NCBI GenBank assembly: GCA_002686085.1
Contig: NZAC01000017.1
Location: 1-35,478, forward strand
Origin: Roseibacillus sp.
GTDB taxonomy: Bacteria > Verrucomicrobiota > Verrucomicrobiia > Verrucomicrobiales > Akkermansiaceae
Direction of reading: 5' to 3'
DNA: 35,478 nucleotides
The notes under the pieces were generated by a model. That model was not told where the DNA came from. It worked only from the letters and a program-made list of their open reading frames with translations, and made no database searches. The stretch's first letter is position 1. Each line of letters begins with the position of its first letter. The translations under genes were made by a program, and so were the position numbers. This document shows, in pieces, positions 7,884-16,055 of this stretch.

Positions 7884-8930
7884 ATGAGTTTTCCGGGAGG
7901 CATGGGAACGCTGGGAGCTTGGGTGCACAATCTCAAGCCTGAGCTTTTTGAGATTTCAGATAAGTTCGCTCTACGGTGGTACGGTCTGGCTTATCTGGTG
8001 GGATTTGTTGCAGGCTATTTTGGGTTGCGATGGCTTGCTCAAAAGAAGCTATGGGTGGTGGGTCCTGAAAAAGTAGCTGATTTCATCGCGTACGCGGCCC
8101 TCTTTGGAGTCTTTCTTGGAGGGCGACTTGGATATGTCGCCTTTTACATGATTCCCGAAAGCGGGTTTGAATACGTGTTGGAAAATCCCCTCGTGATTCT
8201 GCAGGTCTGGAAAGGAGGAATGTCCAGTCATGGAGGCATTCTGGGCCTTACCATCTTTACCTATTTCTATGCTCGTCGCGCTAAATGCTCATGGACTGGA
8301 GTGGGTGACGGTCTTGTGATTTTTGCTCCTCTTGGAATCTTTTTTGGCCGCCTTGCGAACTTCATAAATGGGGAGCTTTATGGAAGGGTAACGAGCGCAG
8401 TGGTCGGGATGAAATTCCCGAAGGAACTTCTCGGGCGAGAAGAGGATTTTCACGCCGCGATGAAAGATGCGGTCGAGGTCGATCCCGAAAAACTTGACGG
8501 TCTCTGGGATCGCTACCTCTCAAGTCCGTCGACTGGACAGGGGCAACTTCTGGAGGGAGTTCTTGAAGCCGGTCGGGCGAACCCGGCGATTATTGATGCC
8601 ATTTCGGGCTATGTGCAAGTTCGTCACCCATCCCAACTTTATCAGGCTCTACTTGAGGGATTTTTGCTCTTCGCCATCCTGCTTCTCCTCCGGCTGCGAC
8701 TTCCCCAAATTGGTCATGGGGTGATTACAGGGGGGTTCTTTATTTTATATGCCACCTTCCGAATCATTGCGGAGCAATTCCGTGAGCCAGATTCAGCTTG
8801 GGTGATTCAGGATATACTGACGAAAGGCCAATTTTACTCCATTTTCATGTATGTGATGGGAGTCGCCTTTCTCGTGGCGGGCTTGAAAGGGAAAACGGGA
8901 TCCTTGGCGAGCCAAGTCTCTGCCACTTGA
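7884..8930 (+). CDS. lgt: Prolipoprotein diacylglyceryl transferase
   Basis: Inner-membrane enzyme that moves diacylglycerol from phosphatidylglycerol to the lipobox cysteine. Family motifs are LRWYGLAYL, GGRLGYVAFY, GGMSSHGGILG, FFGRLANFINGELYGR, HPSQLYQA and EQFREPD. The protein has about seven hydrophobic segments. At 348 residues it exceeds the usual 260-290 because of an insert of about 55 residues between GELYGR and HPSQLY (acidic and helical, with EDFHAAMKDAVEVDPEKL). The ATG at 7884 lacks a clear SD; the ATG at 7902, after GGGAGG, is an alternative but its spacing is too short. It is convergent with a LysM lipoprotein gene whose product is a predicted substrate. Confidence 0.95.
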   Translation: MSFPGGMGTLGAWVHNLKPELFEISDKFALRWYGLAYLVGFVAGYFGLRWLAQKKLWVVGPEKVADFIAYAALFGVFLGGRLGYVAFYMIPESGFEYVLENPLVILQVWKGGMSSHGGILGLTIFTYFYARRAKCSWTGVGDGLVIFAPLGIFFGRLANFINGELYGRVTSAVVGMKFPKELLGREEDFHAAMKDAVEVDPEKLDGLWDRYLSSPSTGQGQLLEGVLEAGRANPAIIDAISGYVQVRHPSQLYQALLEGFLLFAILLLLRLRLPQIGHGVITGGFFILYATFRIIAEQFREPDSAWVIQDILTKGQFYSIFMYVMGVAFLVAGLKGKTGSLASQVSAT

Positions 8931-8944
8931 TCAAGAACTGGTAA

Positions 8945-9517
8945 TTATTGAGGAATCCTAAGACGTTGGCCGATTTTGATCAGGGTGCCGCTAAGCCCAT
9001 TGGCTCGTTGGATGGCTCCCACGGAAGTGCCGTAGCGGCGGCCGAGAGAATAGAGGGTGTCGCCCTTGACTACAGTATGGCGGGTTGCCGGTTTTGGTTT
9101 TGCGACTGGTTTTGCGACTGGCTTTGGAGTGGCAGGCTTGGGCCGCTGGAGGCTGGATGCCACTGGGGGTTTTGACTCAATCTTTTGCCTCGAGGCTACT
9201 ACTGGTCGAGGCTTTGATACGGGCTTATTCGGCCGAGGTGAGACTGGAGAGGCTGGCTTAGCTTTTTCCGGGCTGGAAGTGTTGCTAACAAGGACTTGTC
9301 GACCCCAATTCCGCTGTCGTGCGGGTTTGTCAGCCCAGGCTTCGATGTAGTTGCCGTTCTGATCGAAAGGGCCATATCCGGGATTATACGAGGCATTGGA
9401 AGGCAGCGGAGGCACGTTGCCTTCCCTGCCGGCTCCCCCACATCCGCTGAGGAGCACAGCAATGGATAGAGCGATAAACAGAACTAAAGGTCTACGAGCG
9501 GGGAAGAGGCGCTTCAT
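8945..9517 (-). CDS. LysM-domain lipoprotein
   Basis: A 190-residue envelope lipoprotein. Residues 1-26 form a lipoprotein signal (KR, hydrophobic core LVLFIALSIAVLL, lipobox LSGC with Cys26). The middle (about 85-145) is a Pro/Lys/Ala linker with short repeats such as KPVAKPVAKPKP, encoded by near-identical direct repeats at about 9095-9125. The C-terminal 44 residues are one LysM domain (HTVVKGDTLYSLGRRYGTS...ANGLSGTLIKIGQRLRIP), which binds the glycan of peptidoglycan. It may be an anchor or a cell-wall hydrolase activator, but no catalytic domain is present. It lies 14 nt from the end of lgt, convergent. Confidence 0.85.
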   Translation of the reverse strand: MKRLFPARRPLVLFIALSIAVLLSGCGGAGREGNVPPLPSNASYNPGYGPFDQNGNYIEAWADKPARQRNWGRQVLVSNTSSPEKAKPASPVSPRPNKPVSKPRPVVASRQKIESKPPVASSLQRPKPATPKPVAKPVAKPKPATRHTVVKGDTLYSLGRRYGTSVGAIQRANGLSGTLIKIGQRLRIPQ

Positions 9518-9587
9518 CTGTTAAGAGGGTAGAAAGAAATTTGAGTTGGGAAAGTTATCGCGAGTGATGGCCAGTTCTGGAATTGCC

Positions 9588-10943
9588 TTAAGCAAGCTCT
9601 ACCTTCCATCGTTGGATCTCACCCATGACGTTTTCAAACGAGGGAGATCCCGGGTTAGAGCGTGCTCTCAGCGCTCCTTCCAGATTGAAAACCGACTCAG
9701 TATCGTTTCCGAACTTGTCAGAAATGAGACTGAGATCCAGGGTATCCAGCGTGGTGTCTTGCTCCTCTGCGCAGGCCACTGCCTTACCAACGAGTTCATG
9801 TGCATCACGAAATGGAACGCCTTTTCTGACAAGGTAGTCGGCAAGATCAGTGGCGAGAAGTAGTGGGTCCTCGGCCGCTTTGCGGCAGTTCTCGATATTA
9901 AGATCCATCGAGGCAATCATCTCAGCGTTGACCTCGAGGACCAGAGTGATGGTCTCCACTGAGTCAAAGAGAGGCTCCTTATCCTCCTGCAGGTCCCGGT
10001 TGTAAGTGAGGGGTAAGCCTTTCAGTGCGGTCAGAAGAGCGACAAGGTTGCCTACCAGTCGGCCGGTTTTCCCACGAGTGAGTTCGCAAACATCTGGATT
10101 CTTTTTCTGAGGCATCAGAGATGATCCAGTAGTGTGCCTGTCGCTCAGCGCGGCAAATCCGAATTCCGCGCTGCACCAGAGTATAAGGTCCTCGCTGAGG
10201 CGTGAGAGGTGAGCTCCGAGGAGAGACAGAATAAAAAGAAATTCTGCAATGTAATCTCGATCTGCGATGGCATCCATCGAATTGGTGGATACTCCGTCAA
10301 ATCCCAGTTCCTGAGCGATGGCGCTACGATCGAGGTTAATGGTTGAGCCAGCTAAGGCCCCAGATCCGAGAGGGCAGACGTTAAGGCGCTTCCGACAGTC
10401 CGAGAGGCGCTGCTTATCCCTTTCCAGCATCTCTACGTAGGCAAGGAGGTGATGTCCAGCTGTCACAGGCTGTCCACGCTGCAGATGGGTATAGCCAGGT
10501 AGGATCGTCGCAGCGTGGTTTTCCGCCTGCGCCAAGAGGGCCTTCTGCAGGCCAGCGATCAATGACAAGATTGAGTCGATGGCGAAGCGGCAGTAGAGTC
10601 TTGTATCTGTTGCAACCTGATCATTCCGGCTGCGTGCGGTGTGTAATTTTGAGCCGGCTGGCCCAATTTTCCGGGTCAGGGCGGCCTCAATATTCATATG
10701 AATATCCTCGAGCTCATTGGAGAACTCGAACTCGCCTTCTTCAATTTCCCTCTCGATCTCCCGCAACCCGGTTTCAATCTGGACGAATTCTTCCTCGGTG
10801 AGGAGGCGGGCGTTCATTTGAGCGCGCGCATGCGCGATGGAGCCCGCTATATCGTGCGGGAATAGACGCCAATCGTAGGAGACAGATTCTCCATAACGTT
10901 GCACCAGATCAGCAGTTTGCTGTGTGAAGCGTCCCTTCCACAT
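9588..10943 (-). CDS. argH: Argininosuccinate lyase
   Basis: Last enzyme of arginine synthesis: splits argininosuccinate into arginine and fumarate. The fumarase/aspartase-fold signature GSSLMPQKKNPD is present, with SRNDQVATD, LPGYTHLQRGQPVT and PLGSGALAG also conserved. I start at ATG 10943 (451 aa), giving MWKGRFTQQTADLVQRYGES, the family's usual WGGRF opening; the frame stays open a further 36 codons upstream but those residues do not fit the family. Other arg genes are not nearby. It lies downstream of the FxsA-type gene in the same orientation. Confidence 0.95.
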   Translation of the reverse strand: MWKGRFTQQTADLVQRYGESVSYDWRLFPHDIAGSIAHARAQMNARLLTEEEFVQIETGLREIEREIEEGEFEFSNELEDIHMNIEAALTRKIGPAGSKLHTARSRNDQVATDTRLYCRFAIDSILSLIAGLQKALLAQAENHAATILPGYTHLQRGQPVTAGHHLLAYVEMLERDKQRLSDCRKRLNVCPLGSGALAGSTINLDRSAIAQELGFDGVSTNSMDAIADRDYIAEFLFILSLLGAHLSRLSEDLILWCSAEFGFAALSDRHTTGSSLMPQKKNPDVCELTRGKTGRLVGNLVALLTALKGLPLTYNRDLQEDKEPLFDSVETITLVLEVNAEMIASMDLNIENCRKAAEDPLLLATDLADYLVRKGVPFRDAHELVGKAVACAEEQDTTLDTLDLSLISDKFGNDTESVFNLEGALRARSNPGSPSFENVMGEIQRWKVELA

Positions 10944-11077
10944 GAATGGAGCTTCTGGGTTAGGATGCAAAGTTGCAAGCCTAGCAGCGAGTATTGCTGC
11001 AAATCTTCCCAATTGAAGATAAACCCATGACCAGAGGTCAAGTTGCGGCAAAAGCCTGACCTGCCAGAATCGGGGTA

Positions 11078-11512
11078 TTAGACGTCGATGAAGTCAGTGT
11101 CACCGGCCTGTTTCCCGGAAGGGTCCTGTGGCGGGCCAGGAGGAATAATTTGAATTCGCTTTTTCAGGTAGGCGCTCAAGCGGTCGCGAATAGCGGCACG
11201 GGTCGGAGCAAAAAGTAGAAGAAATCCAGCAGTGTCGGTGAGAAAACCCGGTGTGAGAAGAACGGCTCCAGCGAGCAGGATCAGTAAGCCATCGAGGGCT
11301 TCGCGATGAGGTAGCTTTCCTGACGCGAGGGCATTCCGGAAGCTGGAGAGAGCCCTTGATCCCTGCGTCCTGGTCAGGATCGCGCCGATGAATGCGGTCA
11401 GGAGAATGATGGCAATCGTGGCTTCGAATCCGATCTTACTCCCGATCCGAAGAAGGAGTGACAGCTCCAGGATGGGCACGAGAATAAAGATCGTGAGGAG
11501 CTTAAGGAACAT
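11078..11512 (-). CDS. FxsA-family membrane protein
   Basis: A 144-residue inner-membrane protein with three to four hydrophobic segments (LLTIFILVPILELSLLL, ATIAIILLTAFIGAIL, LLILLAGAVLLTPGFL, AGFLLLFAPT). The TPGFLTDTAGFLLL stretch after the third segment is the typical FxsA signature. E. coli FxsA, when overproduced, relieves exclusion of phage T7 by F plasmids; its normal role is unknown. The cytoplasmic tail (KKRIQIIPPGPPQDPSG) is Pro-rich. The gene is 134 nt upstream of argH, a chance neighbour as far as I can tell. Confidence 0.85.
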   Translation of the reverse strand: MFLKLLTIFILVPILELSLLLRIGSKIGFEATIAIILLTAFIGAILTRTQGSRALSSFRNALASGKLPHREALDGLLILLAGAVLLTPGFLTDTAGFLLLFAPTRAAIRDRLSAYLKKRIQIIPPGPPQDPSGKQAGDTDFIDV

Positions 11513-11607
11513 AACGTTTCTCCGAGCGCAGTGTAGCTGAGTCCGGGCAGTTGGTCAAATTTGGCCAGGCATAATTGGATTGTGTGGGATCGTCACGTTA
11601 TCGGCTT

Positions 11608-12636
11608 TCAAGGGATCTCTATAAGGGCCTTGACGGTGCCTCGCCCAGTATCGGTGAAGGCGGCGAAATCGGCAGGAACATCTTGGAAACTGAGGCGGTC
11701 GGTAATCCAGATATCCGTGTTAATGTCTCCTGCAGCAATGAGCTCGATAATCTTGCCGAAATCCTCCGGAAGTGCATTTCGGCTTGCAAGGAGGGTCAGC
11801 TCCCGGCGATGAAACACGGGGGCATGTGGAAATGAGAGATTCTCCGTAGTGATGCCTACGTAAATGACCCGGCCGGTGAAGGCCGCATATTCGAAGCAAC
11901 TGGACATCGAGCGGACGCTTCCGGTGGCATCGATGACTATATCGGCAAGCTCTCCGCCGGTGATGCCTTGAAGTTCAGAAAGGGGATCTCCATTTGGATT
12001 GAAGAGGACGGTGTGCTTTACGCCAAGATGATTTCGGCAGAATTCAAGGCGGCTCTCCACCATGTCCATGACGATGACATTGAGATTTTTGAGGCGTAAG
12101 AATTCAAGGGCCGCCAAGCCGATTGGTCCTGCTCCAATCACAAGAACCGTTTCTCCTGCTTGAGGATTGGCCCGGACGACGGAGTGGTATCCAATGGCCA
12201 AGGTTTCAACCAGCGCGAGCTGATCGTAAGAAAGGTTATTTCCTGGATGAAGCTTGCGGGCAGGGCATATCCACTGGGGTCGCAGGCCTCCGTCAGAGTG
12301 GACGCCAAGGACTTGAACTCCGGGACAGCAGTTGCTGTTTCCCTTGTTACTTGTAGTTGAGGAAGGATCGTTGACGTAGGGTTCCAGAGAGCACTTATCT
12401 CCAATCTGAAGATGGCTTACGCCCTCGCCCAGCGCGAGGACCTCCAATCCCAATTCATGTCCGGGAATCCGAGGGTAAGAAAAGAAGGGCATTTTGCCGA
12501 GGTAACCTGAGAGATCGGTTCCGCAAATCCCCATTCGGTGCGTGCGCACGAGGGCTTCCCCCGGGCCAGGCGCTGGTGGCTCTGGAAGGTCGATCATCGT
12601 AATGACCTCAGGGTGGGTGAATTCGATGGCTTTCAT
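11608..12636 (-). CDS. Zinc-type MDR dehydrogenase, sugar/polyol type, with altered structural-zinc loop
   Basis: A 342-residue medium-chain dehydrogenase. The catalytic zinc ligands are visible: Cys in GICGTD (about 38), His-Glu in PGHELG (about 60) and Glu in LALVETLAIG. The NAD(P)-binding Rossmann motif is VLVIGAGPIGLAAL (about 168-181), followed by an acidic residue in VIVMDM that suggests NAD. The loop that normally carries four structural-zinc cysteines reads EPYVNDPSSTTSNKGNSNCC: the first three positions are Asp/Ser/Thr. Relatives with EPY...NCC..VLGVH.DGG oxidise sugar acids or polyols (RspB/L-galactonate type). Lying 105 nt downstream of the RbsD-like gene, it probably oxidises the sugar that RbsD isomerises. 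The exact substrate is unknown. Confidence 0.85.
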   Translation of the reverse strand: MKAIEFTHPEVITMIDLPEPPAPGPGEALVRTHRMGICGTDLSGYLGKMPFFSYPRIPGHELGLEVLALGEGVSHLQIGDKCSLEPYVNDPSSTTSNKGNSNCCPGVQVLGVHSDGGLRPQWICPARKLHPGNNLSYDQLALVETLAIGYHSVVRANPQAGETVLVIGAGPIGLAALEFLRLKNLNVIVMDMVESRLEFCRNHLGVKHTVLFNPNGDPLSELQGITGGELADIVIDATGSVRSMSSCFEYAAFTGRVIYVGITTENLSFPHAPVFHRRELTLLASRNALPEDFGKIIELIAAGDINTDIWITDRLSFQDVPADFAAFTDTGRGTVKALIEIP

Positions 12637-12696
12637 GAATTTAATTCAGGGTTGGAGAGAGAAGTGGCGCAGGGAATCCTCAGATAAATCTCTTAA

Positions 12697-12706
12697 TTCG
12701 ATCGAA
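12697..12706. promoter_or_regulatory. Palindrome TTCGATCGAA between rbsD-like and MDR genes
   Basis: A perfect 10-bp palindrome lies 61 nt before the MDR start codon, in a 105-nt gap. A related TTCGATCGG lies at 17412-17420 upstream of the cupin gene. This is the size and place of a dimeric repressor site, but the match is short and no regulator of that type is encoded nearby. Confidence 0.25.
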
Positions 12707-12741
12707 CTTCCAGGTTGATTCATTCTGCGGCATTATCTCTG

Positions 12742-13140
12742 CTAGACGGATTCGATAATGACATTGCCATAGGCGGTAGGGTCACCCGTGCGGATCAATC
12801 CAACAGCTCCCGGCACGCGGGTCTTGAATTCCGGGTGCGGCTCACGAATGACCTTGGCTTCGGAGAAAGAGGCAAAACATTGATCGAAGGCCTCGATGGT
12901 CTCTTTCGGATTTGTTGTGAGGAATTCTTCGGCCTGCCAGATGTGGCCAACTTTGAAATTTGGTTGAAGGAGATTGAGGACATCGAGAACATTGGGAATG
13001 CCCCGTGTGAGGGCCAGGTCTACAGTTTCAATTTCACTCCAGTAAGGAAACGCCCAGTCGCAGATCACGAGGGTGTTGGTATGCCGGATTCGGGCGATGA
13101 GGTCTAAAACTTGAGGATTAAGAATACCTTGCTGGAGCAT
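12742..13140 (-). CDS. RbsD/FucU-family pyranase (sugar mutarotase), RbsD-like
   Basis: Small cytosolic enzyme that interconverts sugar ring forms. From ATG 13140 the protein is 132 aa, the family length. It opens with GILNPQVLDLIARIRHTNTLVICD, aligning to RbsD, with the catalytic His in RHT and an Asp in ICDW. The following ETVDLALTRGIPNVLDVL and the C-terminal IRTGDPTAYGNVIIES are the RbsD pattern. The GTG at 13176 would add 12 residues and cannot be excluded. It is separated by a terminator from the Gfo/Idh gene and so probably has its own promoter. Ribose genes (rbsK, rbsABC) are not here, so another sugar such as a deoxyhexose or uronate is possible. Confidence 0.82.
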   Translation of the reverse strand: MLQQGILNPQVLDLIARIRHTNTLVICDWAFPYWSEIETVDLALTRGIPNVLDVLNLLQPNFKVGHIWQAEEFLTTNPKETIEAFDQCFASFSEAKVIREPHPEFKTRVPGAVGLIRTGDPTAYGNVIIESV

Positions 13141-13225
13141 ATGTGTGCGGGTGTTACTCGCAGGATGGTGTGCCACCTTTGGCCTGAGGAGTCCAAATTT
13201 TTTTGCTGGGTAATCGAAGAGGTCG

Positions 13226-13268
13226 CCAAGAAATAAGAAAGCCCTCCCTGCTCGAGCAGGGAAGGCTT
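13226..13268 (-). terminator. Strong intrinsic terminator after the Gfo/Idh gene
   Basis: A 13-bp stem at 13239-13268 with one mismatch and a TCGA loop (AAGCCcTCCCTGC...GCAGGGAAGGCTT on the plus strand) is followed, in minus-strand direction, by TTTCTTATTTCTT. It lies 31 nt beyond the stop of the Gfo/Idh gene and before the RbsD-like gene, so the sugar block is at least two transcription units. Confidence 0.85.
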
Positions 13269-13298
13269 GGAAATTTCTTCGGTTTGTGACGCCTGACC

Positions 13299-14441
13299 CT
13301 AGACGTCCTTCCAGCTCCGCTCAGCTGCGGAGGCGAGGACCGCATCGCACACTCTAGCGGTTTCGAGGGCATCTCGGAAAGTAGGATTACACGGCTCTCC
13401 GCTGCTGAGTGAGGTCAAGAAATCGGCTACCTGGTGAACGAAGGTGTGCTCATAGCCTATGCAAAGACCGGGAACCCACCATTTGTCCAGGTAAGGGTGA
13501 TCCCCATCACTTATGTGGATGCTGCGCCAGCCACGCACCGTGCCCTCGTCGGAGTGATCGAAATACTCAAGACGATTGAGGTCGTGGAGATCCCACCGAA
13601 TGGAGGCGTTTTCGCCGTTAATCTCGAGAGTGTATAGTGCCTTGTGGCCTCGAGCGTATCGAGTCGATTCGAAGAGTCCCAGAGATCCGTTGGCAAAGTG
13701 GCAGTGGAAAAGGCAGGCGTCATCAATGGTGACTGCCTGCTTCTCCCCGGTAGCGGTGTGAACGCGTTCCTTGATGAAGGTTTCGGTCACTGCAGAGACA
13801 TCACTGATGCTTCCATTTAACCAGATTGCTGTATCGATACAGTGTGCAAGCAGATCACCAGTGACGCCAGATCCAGCGGCAGCCGCATCGAGGCGCCACA
13901 GGCCCTCTCCTCCCTGGGGGAGCTCTTCGCTAATTGTCCAGTCTTGGAGGAAGTTTGCCCGATAGTGGAATATCTTGCCAAGTTTGCCGGATTCAATGAT
14001 CTGCTTGGCGAGAGTGACCGCCGGGACCCGGCGGTAATTGTACCATACCGTATTGGCAACCCCGGCTTTCTCAACGGCTTCAACCATGGGTAGGCTTTCC
14101 TCCGTGGTGCGGGCCAGGGGTTTCTCGCAAAGGACCATCTTGCCCGCTTCTGCAGCCGCAATGGCGATGGAGGCATGAGTGTCATTGGGAGTGCAGATAT
14201 CGATCGCGTCGATGTCGTCACGGGCGATCAGGGCCTGCCAATCCGTCTCGACAGACTCAAAGCCCCATTGCGAGGCGAACTCATTCGCCCGTTCTTCGTT
14301 TCGGGCACAAATAGCCTTGAGGACTGGACGATATTCGACGTCGGGAAAGAAGTCGTTCACCCTTTTATAGCCATTGCTATGGGTTCGGCCCATGAAGCCG
14401 TATCCGACAAGGCCAATATTCAGTGGTTTTTTTTCGCTCAT
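13299..14441 (-). CDS. Gfo/Idh/MocA-family oxidoreductase
   Basis: A 380-residue NAD(P)-dependent sugar or inositol dehydrogenase-type protein. The Rossmann motif [12 protein letters not shown] is at the N-terminus and the family motif [11 protein letters not shown] (about residues 103-113) carries the conserved Glu-Lys-Pro. The C-terminal beta-sheet domain is full length, ending in [23 protein letters not shown]. Start ATG 14441 is chosen because the residues before it are not family-like. It follows the TIM-barrel gene by 41 nt, and the two families are common partners: the dehydrogenase makes a keto sugar that the barrel enzyme isomerises or cleaves. Substrate is unknown. Confidence 0.9.
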   Translation of the reverse strand: MSEKKPLNIGLVGYGFMGRTHSNGYKRVNDFFPDVEYRPVLKAICARNEERANEFASQWGFESVETDWQALIARDDIDAIDICTPNDTHASIAIAAAEAGKMVLCEKPLARTTEESLPMVEAVEKAGVANTVWYNYRRVPAVTLAKQIIESGKLGKIFHYRANFLQDWTISEELPQGGEGLWRLDAAAAGSGVTGDLLAHCIDTAIWLNGSISDVSAVTETFIKERVHTATGEKQAVTIDDACLFHCHFANGSLGLFESTRYARGHKALYTLEINGENASIRWDLHDLNRLEYFDHSDEGTVRGWRSIHISDGDHPYLDKWWVPGLCIGYEHTFVHQVADFLTSLSSGEPCNPTFRDALETARVCDAVLASAAERSWKDV

Positions 14442-14482
14442 GGTGTGGATCGTAGTAAAAGTTCGAATTTCCAGTGCCAGGG

Positions 14483-15511
14483 CTATTCCCATCCGTGGGC
14501 GTCGCGCACATCGATCATGGCTTTAAGGATCGCGTTCCAGGTTTCGGGCTTCTCGAGTGTTTCGTTCGGGAACATGCATCCGTCCCAGCAAATATGCTGA
14601 ATGCCTCGTTCCTGAGCGCCTTCCAGCCAGTAACCTGCACACTTGGTAATATCGAGTTTGCCGTTGGGGTCATCGGCCGGGCAGTGCTTTCCTGTCTTAT
14701 CGTGGGAGCCAGCTCCGTGGACTTCGCCGTCGTTCTGGGCCACGTGGAAGTCGATGGTCCATGGGCGGAGGGCGTCGGTGACTTCCTTATACGCCTCCCA
14801 GAATTGCTCCTCGGTATGATCTTTTTGTAGGAGTCCATCATCAGGGGCATTATAGCCCAGCATGAATGTGTAAGTGTGGGCCAGATCAGCCTGGAATCCC
14901 AGAGATTCCGGCATGCCGACCTCCTCCATCAGAGCGACAGCAGCTTTCCACGAATGGAGTCCAGCCCAGCATACTTCACCCTCGGCGGCGAGACGTTCGC
15001 CGTGGTCTGCAGCTATTCGGGCTGCCTCTTTGAAGGTTTCAGCAATACGCTTGAGATTGCTGCCGGGATTCTCGAGGAATTTGGCGACGCCAAATTCGGC
15101 AGAGTCGATACGGATGACTCCATATTTGCGTGCGCCGTGATCGTTGAAGACCTTGGCGACACGACAGGCCATTTTGACGGCGTCAAGGAACTTGGCCTGT
15201 TGCTCGTCCGAACCCATCGCGGAATCGCCAATGGTTCCCGGCCAGACCGGCGCGACAAGGGAGCCGATGTCGAATCCTTTTCCCTGAATTAAGTCGGCTA
15301 TTCTCTTGAGTTCATCGTCGCTGGCTTCTGGGTCAGTATGAGGAAGAAAAAGAAAGTAATCGATACCATCAAACTTCTGACCATCTACCTCGGCGGCAGC
15401 GGTCAGTTCGAGCATGCGCTCAAGTGAGATGGGTGGTTCCTGACCTTCGTCCTCGCCCTTGCCGACGAGTCCAGGCCACATGGCGTTGTGCAGTGCGGGT
15501 TTACTGGGCAT
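14483..15511 (-). CDS. Xylose-isomerase-like TIM-barrel protein (sugar isomerase/epimerase family)
   Basis: A 342-residue AP-endonuclease-2/xylose-isomerase-fold protein. Probable metal ligands are the Glu in [10 protein letters not shown], the Asp/His in [10 protein letters not shown], the His in [18 protein letters not shown] and a later acidic residue. [21 protein letters not shown] segment matches a lid seen in the large forms of this family. The start [17 protein letters not shown] fits relatives often next to Gfo/Idh enzymes. The upstream gap of 120 nt to the two-TM gene shows nothing recognisable. The substrate, and whether it isomerises, epimerises or cleaves, is not known. Confidence 0.85.
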   Translation of the reverse strand: MPSKPALHNAMWPGLVGKGEDEGQEPPISLERMLELTAAAEVDGQKFDGIDYFLFLPHTDPEASDDELKRIADLIQGKGFDIGSLVAPVWPGTIGDSAMGSDEQQAKFLDAVKMACRVAKVFNDHGARKYGVIRIDSAEFGVAKFLENPGSNLKRIAETFKEAARIAADHGERLAAEGEVCWAGLHSWKAAVALMEEVGMPESLGFQADLAHTYTFMLGYNAPDDGLLQKDHTEEQFWEAYKEVTDALRPWTIDFHVAQNDGEVHGAGSHDKTGKHCPADDPNGKLDITKCAGYWLEGAQERGIQHICWDGCMFPNETLEKPETWNAILKAMIDVRDAHGWE

Positions 15512-15631
15512 GATTAAGAGTTGTGTGATTTCAAGTGCAGTGATGTATGAGCGATATGGCTGACGCTGCAGCGGGAAGGAACCTAGAGGGTCAGGGGCGG
15601 GGCGGGGAAGGGAAAAGTTGCTCAGAGGGAC

Positions 15632-16021
15632 CTATGTTTCACCCTGCTTCTCCTCGGAGAGCTCTGGTCCGTCGAGATAAGTGCTCTGTTCACTAGCCTG
15701 CTGCAGTTTGAGCTTGGATCGATGGTGCATGATGGCGGCAAAAAGGTATCCCAAAAAGGCCGCGATACCGATCACGAGGCCGAGCTTTCCTGCCAGAAGA
15801 GTACTCTGGATCATCTGCTCGTAGGATGAATCGGAGATGAACTGGTTGTCAGCCATCACTATGGTCTGCTTGAGCCGGGCTACGGGACCTCCCAGTCCAA
15901 CCATGATAGAGACTGTAAGGAGGACCACGAAAGACCACTGGGTAAGGAGCCATCGTCGCTTTGAGCGGCGGCATTGCTCGAGCGTAGAGGCCGAGGCTGT
16001 CATTTCCTTGCTGGAGCACAT
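15632..16021 (-). CDS. Small two-TM membrane protein of unknown function
   Basis: I do not recognise a family. From ATG 16021 the protein is 129 residues; an in-frame ATG at 16003 is an alternative. It has a basic N-terminus (CRRSKRRW), TM1 about residues 28-48 (LLTQWSFVVLLTVSIMVGLGG), an extracytoplasmic loop of about 28 residues (KQTIVMADNQFISDSSYEQM), TM2 about 80-100 (KLGLVIGIAAFLGYLFAAIM) and a polar cytoplasmic tail. The open frame continues upstream but overlaps the cupin gene there and gives an unlikely Pro/Arg-rich segment. Its place inside the sugar block suggests a membrane accessory role, which is only inference. Confidence 0.6.
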   Translation of the reverse strand: MCSSKEMTASASTLEQCRRSKRRWLLTQWSFVVLLTVSIMVGLGGPVARLKQTIVMADNQFISDSSYEQMIQSTLLAGKLGLVIGIAAFLGYLFAAIMHHRSKLKLQQASEQSTYLDGPELSEEKQGET

Positions 16022-16055
16022 GGTCAGCAGACCAGCGGAGACAGAGCGTTGATGC

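Noticed and set aside
9095-9125. Short direct repeats (GGTTTTGCGACT type)
   Set aside because: They encode the KPVAKPVAKP linker of the LysM lipoprotein and are not a CRISPR or mobile element.
11078-11512. FxsA gene as sign of a phage-defence island
   Set aside because: FxsA is a widespread housekeeping-type membrane protein and no defence genes are near it.
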